From Bacteroidales bacterium (GTDB lineage: Bacteria > Bacteroidota > Bacteroidia > Bacteroidales > UBA4181), in assembly GCA_031264715.1 (NCBI GenBank), contig JAISDP010000226.1, forward strand, positions 1 through 5,084: DNA of 5,084 nt. The letters are read 5' to 3'. Both the position numbers and the translations under genes were made by a program. Below, one piece after another: positions 1-5,084 of this stretch (within the stretch, counting starts at the first letter, position 1; each line of letters starts with the position of its first letter). The notes beneath the pieces were generated by a model. It saw nothing but the letters and a program-made list of their open reading frames with translations, was not told the origin of the DNA and did not search any database.

Positions 1-168
1 TAGGAAAACGGACTGGATTCTTTGTATCATGTATCAATTTTTGATTCGATAAAGCACATTATGTATCAGGAATATAACGGCATCGTCATCTCCTGTTGAG
101 AATAAAAATAAAAACGATGCAAAATTAGTGCTATATTTGGTATTTTAAAAATTAGAGGTTTATATTCC
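1..168. other. AT-rich upstream region, no supported gene
   Basis: This stretch lies before the first tandem gene. The window opens with a TAG triplet, which might be the stop codon of a gene to the left, but this cannot be decided from inside the window. A short open frame (4-99, 31 codons, ending TGA) follows that TAG; it has no start codon at its beginning and no recognisable motif. The heptamer TGTATCA occurs at 23-29, 30-36 and 62-68, and ATCAA-TTT-TTGAT (33-45) forms a small palindrome. The rest is very A/T rich and contains the possible promoter box at 132-139 and the AGAGG element at 154-158 in front of the TTG start at 169. Confidence 0.5.
132..139 (+). promoter_or_regulatory. Possible Bacteroidota -7 box (TATATTTG)
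   Basis: TATATTTG fits the Bacteroidota -7 consensus TAnnTTTG. It sits 29 nt upstream of the TTG start at 169 in an A/T-rich stretch, which is a plausible place for the promoter of the tandem genes. No good TTTG -33 box is present at the expected 19-21 nt spacing; that region reads AATAAAAATAAAA. The call therefore rests on one half of the promoter and on position. Confidence 0.3.
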
Positions 169-1772
169 TTGTACATTATCATTAAATATCTGTGCATCAT
201 TGTGTTTTGCATGGTGATGGTTGGCCGTGCAGCAGCGCACCCCGACAGTTTGATCTATCGCTCCCAATCGGTACGGGTTGGTTTTCCGTCTATCAGCTAT
301 TCCACGCTTTCGCCGCTGAATCATTCCGGCTATTCGCTTGGTTTCCATTCCACGCGCTTCTGCAAAATGCCAAACAGTTTGACCCAATTCCAATTACATT
401 TCGAACTTGGCTTGCTTTACGACAACGCCAACGATTTGTATATTACTACGCTTGGTTTCAACAGCAGCTGGTCGCGGCACTGGCACGCGACCGACCGTAG
501 CTATCCGTTGCGGCTGATGTTAGGCGGCGCCGCCGATGTCGGCGCGAATATCTATTTGAAGGAAGACAATACGAACAACCTGCTGGCATATTTTTTCAAT
601 CTGTCGGTAAGCCCCAGCATATTGGTTCAGTACCGCTTCAACATCCACAAAACAAAGCTCGAGTTGGGGCAACAAATCGAAACACCGACCGGTTCGCTGA
701 TTTCTTCATCGGGCATGGGTTTTGCCGATTTTTTCAACGCCATGCGGATGGTTTCATTCGGCAACCTCAAAAAATGCGTGGCCGTCACCAGTTTGGATAT
801 TACCCCCTCGCTGGAACGGCGCCGTCAATGGCCGACGTTCAGGGTGAGCTACATGTTTTCGGGAATGAATTACCACAATGGCGACTTTACTGCCAAATCT
901 CATATCATTCTTTTCGGAGCGATTTTTTATCCTGACTTCGACAATGCGTCACCCAAATAAATTCCTTGTACATTATCATTAAATATCTGTACATCATTGC
1001 GTTTTGTATGGTGATGGTTGGCCGTGCAGCAGCGCACCCCGACAGTTTGATCTATCGCTCCCAATCGGTACGTTCTATCGGGGTTGGTTTTCCGTCTATC
1101 AACTATTCCCTGCTTTCACCGCTGAATCATTCCGGCTATTCGCTTGGTTCCCATTCCACGCGCTTTCGCAAAAAGCCAAACAGTTTGACCCAATTCCAAT
1201 TACATTTCGAACTTGGCTTGCTTTACAACAATGCCAACGATTCGTATATCACTACGCTCGGTTTCAACAGCAGTTGGTCGCGGCACTGGTACGTGACCGA
1301 CCGTAGCCGTCCGTTGCGGCTGATGTTAGGCGGCGCCGCCGATGTCGGCGTGAATATCTATTTGAAGGAAGACAATACGAACAACCCGCTGGCATATTTT
1401 TTCAATCTGTCGGTAAGCCCCAGCATATTGGTTCAGTACCGCTTCAACATCCACAAAACAAAGTTCGAGCTGGGGCAACAAATCGAAGCGCCGGCCGGTT
1501 CGCTGATTTCTTCATCGGGCTATTCCAGCGTGTTGCCGCCCGGCTTCGCCGAAAAGGATGCCGATTTTTTCGACGCCATGCGGACGGTTTCATTCGGCAG
1601 CCTCAAAAAATGCGTGGCCGTCACCAGTTTGGATATTACCCCCTCGCTGGAACGGCGCCGTCAATGGCCGACGTTCAGGGTGAGCTACATGTTTTCGGGA
1701 ATGAATTACCGCAATGGCGACTTTACTGTCAAATCTGTCGATCATATCATTCTTTTCGGAGCGATTTTTTAT
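164..1772 (+). repeat. Direct tandem duplication of a whole gene
   Basis: Copy 1 spans 164-930 and copy 2 spans 961-1772. Identity begins at ATTCCTTGTAC in both (164 and 961) and ends after GATTTTTTAT (930 and 1772). By hand alignment the copies differ by scattered, mostly transition substitutions plus length differences of 9, 30 (net) and 6 nt, all multiples of three. Positions 931-960, the 30 nt between the repeats, supply copy 1's own C-terminus and stop and have no counterpart after copy 2. This is gene duplication, not an insertion sequence: no terminal inverted repeats or transposase flank the units. Confidence 0.95.
169..960 (+). CDS. Secreted putative outer-membrane barrel protein, tandem copy 1
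   Basis: This 263-residue protein of unknown function is the first of two tandem paralogues. The N-terminus (Lys6, a hydrophobic run to about residue 18, then GRAAA before His24) is a signal peptide with probable cleavage after AAA, so the product is exported. The mature part is rich in alternating aromatic and polar residues, as expected for a membrane beta-barrel. Its closest family might be the uncharacterised DUF3316-like proteins of Bacteroides, but that is recalled, not demonstrated. The TTG start is chosen because the first downstream ATGs (211, 217) would remove most of the signal peptide, the same TTG is conserved in copy 2, and AGAGG (154-158) lies 10 nt upstream. Compared with copy 2 it lacks Ser-Ile-Gly after Arg36, a roughly 10-residue loop containing Leu-Pro-Pro-Gly, and two residues near the end. 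It finishes with a different polar tail, PDFDNASPK, in place of LFR. All length changes keep the frame. Confidence 0.75.
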   Translation: MYIIIKYLCIIVFCMVMVGRAAAHPDSLIYRSQSVRVGFPSISYSTLSPLNHSGYSLGFHSTRFCKMPNSLTQFQLHFELGLLYDNANDLYITTLGFNSSWSRHWHATDRSYPLRLMLGGAADVGANIYLKEDNTNNLLAYFFNLSVSPSILVQYRFNIHKTKLELGQQIETPTGSLISSSGMGFADFFNAMRMVSFGNLKKCVAVTSLDITPSLERRRQWPTFRVSYMFSGMNYHNGDFTAKSHIILFGAIFYPDFDNASPK

Positions 1773-1784
1773 TTGTTCCGATGA
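966..1784 (+). CDS. Secreted putative outer-membrane barrel protein, tandem copy 2
   Basis: This 272-residue paralogue of the preceding gene probably represents the more complete form. The signal peptide runs over residues 1-23 with AAA before His24. The mature chain shows strand-like aromatic/polar segments (for example around 76-87, 94-109, 116-132 and 142-160). A loop at about 185-200 (GYSSVLPPGFAEKD) is mostly missing from copy 1. A strongly conserved C-terminal half (about 210-245) holds the only mature-chain cysteine, Cys216, and the ERRRQWPTF segment. The last strand ends ILFGAIFYLFR, an aromatic-rich end usual for outer-membrane barrels. The TTG start lies 5 nt after the stop of copy 1, with no Shine-Dalgarno sequence, so translation is probably coupled to copy 1. 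Function is unknown; a DUF3316-like family is possible but unconfirmed. Coding is well supported because duplication and divergence kept the frame throughout. Confidence 0.8.
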   Translation: MYIIIKYLYIIAFCMVMVGRAAAHPDSLIYRSQSVRSIGVGFPSINYSLLSPLNHSGYSLGSHSTRFRKKPNSLTQFQLHFELGLLYNNANDSYITTLGFNSSWSRHWYVTDRSRPLRLMLGGAADVGVNIYLKEDNTNNPLAYFFNLSVSPSILVQYRFNIHKTKFELGQQIEAPAGSLISSSGYSSVLPPGFAEKDADFFDAMRTVSFGSLKKCVAVTSLDITPSLERRRQWPTFRVSYMFSGMNYRNGDFTVKSVDHIILFGAIFYLFR

Positions 1785-1869
1785 TTTTTTGCGCATCTAA
1801 AATAATATAACCAATTTTGCAGCGTTATTGATGTAATTTCAAAATACACATTTTTAAAAGAGTTTATTT

Positions 1870-2601
1870 ATGTTGAAAAGGAATGTTATCCTCCTGTCTG
1901 TTCTGATCGTAATTGCCGGTTCCATCCATGCACAGGTGAGGCCGGGTATCAAGCTGGGTTATAATTTGAGCGGCGTGGCGGCAAGCTATACCGGAACCTC
2001 GGAAATCAAGTCCACTGCCGCGGGTGATCCCAACAATTTCCGCATGAAATCGGGTTTCCAGACAGGGATGGTTGTCGATTGCCCCATCAACGATGCTTGG
2101 GCTGTCCAGCCGGGTGTAAGATTTACGAGTCAGGGGTTTATTGATAAGTATACCGGTAATGGCAAATCTGTCAGGAAATTCGCACTGTATTCCCTGCAGA
2201 TTCCCGTGTATGCGCAATACAGGCTGAATATTGCCGAAGAAATCAACCTGCTGTTCCAGGCAGGACCTTATGTCGGGTTGGGACTCTTCGGGCGTCAGAA
2301 ATACACCCGGAAAGGTAAATCAGTGGATTTGGAAGACAAGCAAAAGAAAATAACTTTTGGCGGCGGCACATCCAACGATATTCATAAAGCTTTCGATTAC
2401 GGGATCGGCGCCGGGGCAGGCATCGAATTTTACAGGTTCCAATTTATGGTGGCTTACGATTTAGGTTTGTACGACGCGTCCTTTGATAAGAAGGAAGCAA
2501 AAAGCGCATCGTATAATGTCGACATGCGGAACCGCAACCTTTCGATAACGCTCGCATTTATTTTCGGACGCAAGGATCCCTTACAAAATAAAAAGGATTG
2601 A
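1870..2601 (+). CDS. PorT-family outer-membrane beta-barrel protein
   Basis: This 243-residue protein resembles the Bacteroidota PorT-type barrels (outer membrane protein beta-barrel domain, OMP_b-brl_2, PF13568). Residues 1-21 are a typical signal peptide (MLKRN, hydrophobic core, SIHA before Gln22). The mature protein starts with the hallmark first strand of the family, RPGIKLGYNLSG. Later strands are recognisable at about 53-75 (GFQTGMVVDCPI, WAVQPGVRF), 103-135 (LYSLQIPVYAQYRLN, LFQAGPYVGLG), 176-200 (YGIGAGAGIEFYRFQFMVAYDLGL) and the final RNLSITLAFIFG. The tail KDPLQNKKD extends past the last strand. The ATG at 1870 is preceded by AAAAGAG about 7 nt upstream and starts the signal peptide directly. 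The gene follows the tandem pair after 85 nt of A/T-rich DNA containing no clear terminator, so it may share their transcript or use its own promoter. Family members range from uncharacterised porins to the PorT gliding/secretion factor; which applies here cannot be told, and there are no other secretion genes nearby. Confidence 0.9.
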   Translation: MLKRNVILLSVLIVIAGSIHAQVRPGIKLGYNLSGVAASYTGTSEIKSTAAGDPNNFRMKSGFQTGMVVDCPINDAWAVQPGVRFTSQGFIDKYTGNGKSVRKFALYSLQIPVYAQYRLNIAEEINLLFQAGPYVGLGLFGRQKYTRKGKSVDLEDKQKKITFGGGTSNDIHKAFDYGIGAGAGIEFYRFQFMVAYDLGLYDASFDKKEAKSASYNVDMRNRNLSITLAFIFGRKDPLQNKKD

Positions 2602-2619
2602 TTTCATAGTGACGTTCTG

Positions 2620-2670
2620 ACCGGGCTTTGTTTGGATCATCCAATGAAGCCTGGTTTGTTTTATTTATTT
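2620..2670 (+). terminator. Intrinsic terminator after the porT-like gene
   Basis: Positions 2620-2636 pair with 2640-2655 in a stem of about 16 bp with a three-base loop (TCA), a few G-T wobbles and one bulged T. A T-rich run (TTGTTTTATTTATTT) follows immediately. The hairpin starts 18 nt after the stop of the upstream gene, ideal for a rho-independent terminator. It also shows that the in-frame TTG (2632) and ATG (2644) upstream of the transporter lie inside the hairpin and are unlikely to be starts. Confidence 0.75.
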
Positions 2671-2672
2671 CA

Positions 2673-2680
2673 TACCTTTG
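2673..2680 (+). promoter_or_regulatory. Bacteroidota -7 promoter box (TACCTTTG) next to the transporter start
   Basis: TACCTTTG matches the Bacteroidota -7 consensus TAnnTTTG at every fixed position. It lies 5 nt before the ATG at 2686, directly behind the terminator. Transcription usually begins a few bases after this box, so the mRNA would start at or next to the ATG and be leaderless or nearly so. There is no Shine-Dalgarno sequence to argue against this. A TTTG occurs at 2655-2658, but the 14-nt gap is shorter than the usual 19-21 nt, so the -33 element is not clear. Confidence 0.5.
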
Positions 2681-2685
2681 TCCCC

Positions 2686-4356
2686 ATGGATTGGTTATGT
2701 AAATTATTATTCGAAGAGGGTGTAGCGCACACGGTTCTTTTGCTGGCTTTTGTGGTCGCCGTTGGTATCATGCTGGGTAAAATCAAGATATGCGGCGTAT
2801 CGCCGGGCATCACCATGGTACTTTTTGCAGGTATTACCGTCAGCCATTTCGGATTCCGTGTGGAACACCATCTTTTGCACTTTGTCAGGGAATTTGGGTT
2901 GATTCTTTTTGTGTTTGCCGTGGGCTTGCAGGTGGGACCCGGTTTTTTTGCATCGTTCAAAAAGGGCGGTATCCGGCTCAACATGCTGGCCATGTGTGCG
3001 GTTGTACTGGGTGTGCTCGTCACCGTCATCCTCCATTTTGTCACCGGTATTCCCATTCCCACCATGGTGGGAATTATGTCGGGAGCGGTCACCAACACCC
3101 CGGGGCTGGGCGCTGCACAGGAAGCCAGCGCCGATGTATCCGGCGGCATGGTCGATCCGACCATCGCGCTTGGTTATGCCGTGGCCTATCCGTTAGGCGT
3201 TGTCGGGATTATCCTGTCCATCATCAGTATACGGTATATTTTCCGGATCCGTCTCGATATCGAAACCGGACGGTTGCAAGCCGAAAGCGACGCACAGCAG
3301 GATTCCGCCGAAACCCTTTCGCTGGCTGTGAAGAATCCTGCTATTTTCGGCAGCGACATCAAAACGATATCCGAGTTGATTAGCCGCAAATTTGTTATCT
3401 CGCGTGTTTGCCACGAAGACGGCCATATTGAGATTGCCTCGTCGCAGACGGTTCTTAACGGGGGCGACAAGGTGCTGGTCGTTACGTCGCCTGCTGCAAC
3501 CAAAGCCATCACTGCTTTCATCGGGACGCCGATCGACATGAGCCCCGCCGACTGGAAAAAACTGGACAGCGCCCTGGTGTCGCGGCGCATCCTGATTACC
3601 CGCTCCGAAATTAACGGACGGACGCTTGGCCGGTTGAAGCTGCGGGCGGCCTTCGGTATTAACATCACCCGCATTAACCGGTCGGGCCTCGACCTGATTG
3701 CCCAACCGGGCCTGCAACTCCAGTTAGGCGACCGCGTGACGGTGGTAGGCAGCGAACAGGCCATTGCAGCCGTTGAAAAAGTGCTGGGTAACAAAATGCA
3801 ACGCCTCAACGAACCCAACCTGATCCCCATCTTTATCGGGATTGTTTTGGGCGTGCTGCTGGGAAGCATCCCATTTGCTTTCCCGGGCATACCGCAACCC
3901 GTTAAACTCGGCATGGCCGGCGGGCCGTTGATTGTCGCTATCCTGATCAGCGTATTCGGCCCGAAATATAAATTAGTCACTTACACTACCATGAGCGCCA
4001 ACCTGATGCTTCGCGAAATAGGTATCTGCCTGTTCCTTGCATGTGTGGGATTAGGCGCCGGCGAAAATTTCGTGAAAACGATTGTCGAGGATGGCGGTGT
4101 CAAATGGATCGGGCTTGGATTTATCATTACGGTATTGCCGTTAGTGATCACAGGGGTTCTCGGGCGAAGCATGTACAAATTAAATTATTACACTTTGATG
4201 GGGTTACTGGCCGGAAGCGCTACCGACCCGCCCGCCCTGTCGTATGCCAATACCGCCGCCGGCAATGACGCTCCGGCAGTGGGATATGCCACAGTGTATC
4301 CATTCACGATGTTTCTCCGGGTGCTTTTTGCACAATTGCTTATTTTGCTGTTTTAA
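2686..4356 (+). CDS. AspT/YidE-YbjL family transporter with two RCK_C domains
   Basis: This is a 556-residue inner-membrane transporter of the aspartate:alanine exchanger family (YidE/YbjL duplication; Asp-Al_Ex, PF06826). Two homologous membrane halves are visible, at about 13-190 and 378-556. Each has a signature: SGAVTNTPGLGAA at 132-144 with GYAVAYPLG at 163-171, and AGSATDPPALSYAN at 509-522 with GYATVYPF at 533-540. Between them lie two soluble RCK_C/TrkA_C-like regulatory domains, about 210-280 (ending with GGDKVLVV) and about 298-370 (ending with LGDRVTVVG). The length is normal for Bacteroides members. The ATG at 2686 (MDWL) gives the family's usual N-terminus; in-frame upstream codons fall in a terminator hairpin. 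AspT of Tetragenococcus exchanges aspartate for alanine with decarboxylation, but most relatives have no proven substrate and no decarboxylase gene is seen here, so amino/dicarboxylic acid transport is inference. The 3' end overlaps a transposase relic on the other strand by 17 nt but appears intact. Confidence 0.95.
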   Translation: MDWLCKLLFEEGVAHTVLLLAFVVAVGIMLGKIKICGVSPGITMVLFAGITVSHFGFRVEHHLLHFVREFGLILFVFAVGLQVGPGFFASFKKGGIRLNMLAMCAVVLGVLVTVILHFVTGIPIPTMVGIMSGAVTNTPGLGAAQEASADVSGGMVDPTIALGYAVAYPLGVVGIILSIISIRYIFRIRLDIETGRLQAESDAQQDSAETLSLAVKNPAIFGSDIKTISELISRKFVISRVCHEDGHIEIASSQTVLNGGDKVLVVTSPAATKAITAFIGTPIDMSPADWKKLDSALVSRRILITRSEINGRTLGRLKLRAAFGINITRINRSGLDLIAQPGLQLQLGDRVTVVGSEQAIAAVEKVLGNKMQRLNEPNLIPIFIGIVLGVLLGSIPFAFPGIPQPVKLGMAGGPLIVAILISVFGPKYKLVTYTTMSANLMLREIGICLFLACVGLGAGENFVKTIVEDGGVKWIGLGFIITVLPLVITGVLGRSMYKLNYYTLMGLLAGSATDPPALSYANTAAGNDAPAVGYATVYPFTMFLRVLFAQLLILLF

Positions 4357-4555
4357 GCCACCTTAATCCCCACGAGGGAAAGGTATGCCCGAGGTCTCTT
4401 TGGGACTTTCCCCCGTGGAGTTCTCTTGGAAAATAACGCTCATCAATCGGTATTCCGTTATCTATCAAAAATTGACGATATTCATCCTCAAAACTGACTG
4501 TTTTATGGTGTTCTTTCTGATTTTTGATATAGTTCGATAATAGTCTGTTTATCGT
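4340..4555 (-). pseudogene. C-terminal relic of an IS200/IS605-type TnpA (Y1 transposase)
   Basis: The minus-strand frame reads 71 codons to a TAA at 4340-4342. Near its start is SNYIKNQKEHHK, followed by SFEDEYRQFL and GIPIDERYF. This is the characteristic end of Bacteroidota IS200-like transposases (PF01797 type). The YxxxQ pattern in YIKNQ (Tyr codon 4529-4531) corresponds to the helix with the catalytic tyrosine and supporting glutamine. The HUH metal-binding domain, which should occupy about the first 100 residues, is absent: a TGA lies just upstream in frame (4556-4558), and no HUH-type sequence is found in any frame. After ERYF the frame runs on for about 29 unusual residues through the hairpin at 4368-4420 into the transporter's last codons. 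The element is dead and probably truncated by deletion. The family call rests on recognised motifs, not on a search. Confidence 0.7.
4368..4420 (+). terminator. Long imperfect hairpin 11 nt after the transporter stop
   Basis: CCACGAGGGAAAG-side bases 4370-4382 pair with 4406-4418 (13 positions, one A-C mismatch at 4375/4413; C4368-G4420 adds a pair beyond a second mismatch). Inside, CCCGAG (4388-4393) pairs with TTTGGG (4399-4404) around a five-base loop. No T-run follows on either strand, so it is not a canonical intrinsic terminator. It could serve as the transporter's 3' transcript end or stabiliser. Because it sits in the relic of an IS200/IS605-type transposase, it could instead be the right-end hairpin of that element or a REP-like palindrome. 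Confidence 0.5.
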
Positions 4556-4603
4556 TCAGGCCGTATATACAGAGGTAAAATTTACCCTTGTTCTTCCCCA
4601 TCG

Positions 4604-4732
4604 TCAAAATTCCAGATTCTGTTTCAGATTTTCCACGTACCGGTTGATGCGCCGCATTTCTTCGGGGATGTTGCCTGTTGCAATTCCCTGCTGTCGAAAT
4701 TCAATATGGAATCGTTCATAAATTTTTGACTT
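4604..4732 (-). pseudogene. Unidentified protein-tail relic
   Basis: This is a minus-strand open frame of 42 codons ending TGA (4604-4606), bounded upstream by an in-frame TAA (4733-4735) and lacking any ATG. Its product is strongly protein-like: IYERFHIEFRQQGI, then ATGNIPEEMRRI, then NRYVENLKQNLEF. It would form a charged C-terminal helix and does not look like random translation. Upstream, a neighbouring frame reads MDRVMMRPGNKS (about 4730-4765) and would join this one by a -1 shift at an A-rich run (AAAAGTCAAAAATTT), so this may be a frameshifted gene end. I do not recognise the family. It is probably the remainder of a gene lost during the rearrangement that also truncated the adjacent transposase. 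Confidence 0.4.
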
Positions 4733-4848
4733 TTATTTCCCGGCCGCATCATCACCCTGTCCATCAAATTACAGCGAAAAAACTTGCACAAACGCCGAAT
4801 ATTTACCCGAATGATGATTCGGAGGGTTGAAATGCGGGATGGAGACTC

Positions 4849-5084
4849 TCAAATACAAAATACAGCATACAGCGGCACGGATTTGATACGGTTTTCAAAG
4901 CCAAAATTCTTCTTTGAAATACGGATTGCATATTCCGGTTTATATTTTTCCATGAAAACGCCCAGACTTTTTGAACGGTTGCGCCTGCCTTTTTTAACTT
5001 CAACCGGCACTACCTTTCCGTCAAGCTGCAGCACAAAATCCACTTCCGCCTTTCCTTCGCTTTGCCAGTATGCCAAACGGTAAT
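4849..5084 (-). CDS. DUF4143-type ATPase, C-terminal end (partial)
   Basis: This minus-strand gene enters from the right edge; the last 77 codons and the TGA (4849-4851) are visible. The readable part is RLAYWQSEGKAEVDFVLQ, then GKVVPVEVKKG, then RSKSL, YKPEYAIRIS and VPLYAVFCI. This matches the DUF4143 domain at the end of the widespread AAA-type ATPases (AAA_14 plus DUF4143) of Bacteroidota and Archaea. The EVDF and P-x-EVKKG segments are the Asp and Glu-x-Lys of a PD-(D/E)xK nuclease-like fold. The biological role of the family is not established. The ATPase part with its Walker motifs lies outside the window. The TTG at 5074-5076 is internal, not a start, because coding resemblance continues upstream of it. 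The gene converges on the transporter and is separated from it by decayed mobile-element DNA. The frame is intact as far as it can be seen. Confidence 0.88.
   Translation of the reverse strand, partial: YRLAYWQSEGKAEVDFVLQLDGKVVPVEVKKGRRNRSKSLGVFMEKYKPEYAIRISKKNFGFENRIKSVPLYAVFCI

Larger units (their letters stand above)
4357..4848. other. 492-nt gene-free zone between convergent genes, with decayed coding relics
   Basis: No intact gene is present between the stop of the transporter (plus strand) and the stop of the DUF4143 gene (minus strand). From left to right it holds an imperfect hairpin (4368-4420), a minus-strand TnpA C-terminal relic (up to 4555), a short frame of 32 codons on the minus strand (4503-4601) of doubtful reality, a second minus-strand protein-tail relic (4604-4732), and about 115 nt (4733-4848) with only broken frames. 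A small 6-bp palindrome (CCGAAT-GATG-ATTCGG, 4807-4822) lies 27 nt past the DUF4143 stop and has no T-tract on that strand, so it is at best a weak terminator. Confidence 0.6.

Noticed and set aside
192..500. Plus-strand frames inside the tandem genes (192-500 and 1004-1306)
   Set aside because: They are the same shifted frame in both copies, present only because the copies are duplicates; they lack a signal peptide or any recognisable motif and overlap the better-supported secreted proteins.
1785..1869. Separate promoter for the porT-like gene (TTTG at 1816-1819 with TAATTTCA or TACACATT downstream)
   Set aside because: Neither downstream box fits TAnnTTTG and the spacings (14 and 25 nt) are outside the usual range.
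2632..2685. Longer transporter starting at TTG 2632 or ATG 2644
   Set aside because: Those codons sit in the stem of the upstream terminator and before the promoter box; the family-like N-terminus begins with MDWL at 2686.
3186..3980. Long minus-strand open frame (264 codons) within the transporter, plus further ones at 2670-3164 and 3193-3717
   Set aside because: They lie wholly antisense to a transporter with clear family motifs, are rich in Pro/Arg/Ser typical of antisense translation of GC-rich codons, and show no domain.
4503..4601. Minus-strand frame of 32 codons starting MGKNKGKFYLCIYG, 2 nt after the TGA of the relic at 4604
   Set aside because: The spacing looks like a coupled second gene and the chain faintly recalls RelE/HigB-type toxin cores, but its second half overlaps the better-supported TnpA frame and it is far too short; chance is more likely.
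4807..4822. Hairpin CCGAAT-GATG-ATTCGG as terminator for the DUF4143 gene
   Set aside because: The stem is only 6 bp, A/T-containing, and no T-run follows on the minus strand.
4784..5083. Plus-strand open frame of 99 codons at the right edge
   Set aside because: It is antisense to the recognisable DUF4143 C-terminus and has no motif of its own.
1..5084. CRISPR arrays, tRNA/rRNA genes, invertible promoters, retron or toxin-antitoxin systems
   Set aside because: No spaced short repeats, cloverleaf-like sequence, long inverted repeats around promoters, or reverse transcriptase or toxin-antitoxin motifs were found on either strand.

Overview
The window looks like chromosomal DNA of a Bacteroidales (Bacteroidota) bacterium. 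The evidence is a PorT-type outer-membrane beta-barrel gene, a Bacteroides-style AspT/YidE transporter, a DUF4143-type ATPase fragment, scarce Shine-Dalgarno sites, and promoter-like boxes of the Bacteroidota form TAnnTTTG. No RNA genes, CRISPR arrays or complete mobile elements were seen.

Layout from left to right. Positions 1-168 are AT-rich non-coding sequence leading into two tandem, strongly similar genes (169-960 and 966-1784). Both encode secreted proteins, probably outer-membrane barrels of unknown function, start at the same TTG codon, and are only 5 nt apart. They differ by amino-acid replacements, by in-frame length changes and by their last residues. A third envelope gene (1870-2601) encodes a PorT-family porin-like barrel with a clear signal peptide. 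A strong hairpin with a T-rich tail (2620-2670) closes this envelope block. A TAnnTTTG box directly behind it (2673-2680) probably drives the next gene as a nearly leaderless mRNA.

That gene (2686-4356) is a complete transporter of the aspartate:alanine exchanger / YidE-YbjL family. It has two homologous membrane halves flanking two RCK_C (TrkA_C) domains. Positions 4357-4848 hold no intact gene. They contain a long imperfect hairpin, the C-terminal relic of an IS200/IS605-type TnpA transposase on the minus strand, and a second unidentified protein-tail relic. At the right edge, on the minus strand and running out of the window, is the C-terminal part of a DUF4143-type ATPase.

The first three genes share one theme, exported envelope proteins, and may form a transcription unit, but nothing ties them to one pathway. 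The transporter appears independently transcribed and converges with the DUF4143 gene; the decayed mobile-element zone lies between them. I did not find a convincing new system. The points most worth a second look are the diverging tandem pair, the terminator/leaderless-promoter junction, and the TnpA relic with its hairpin.
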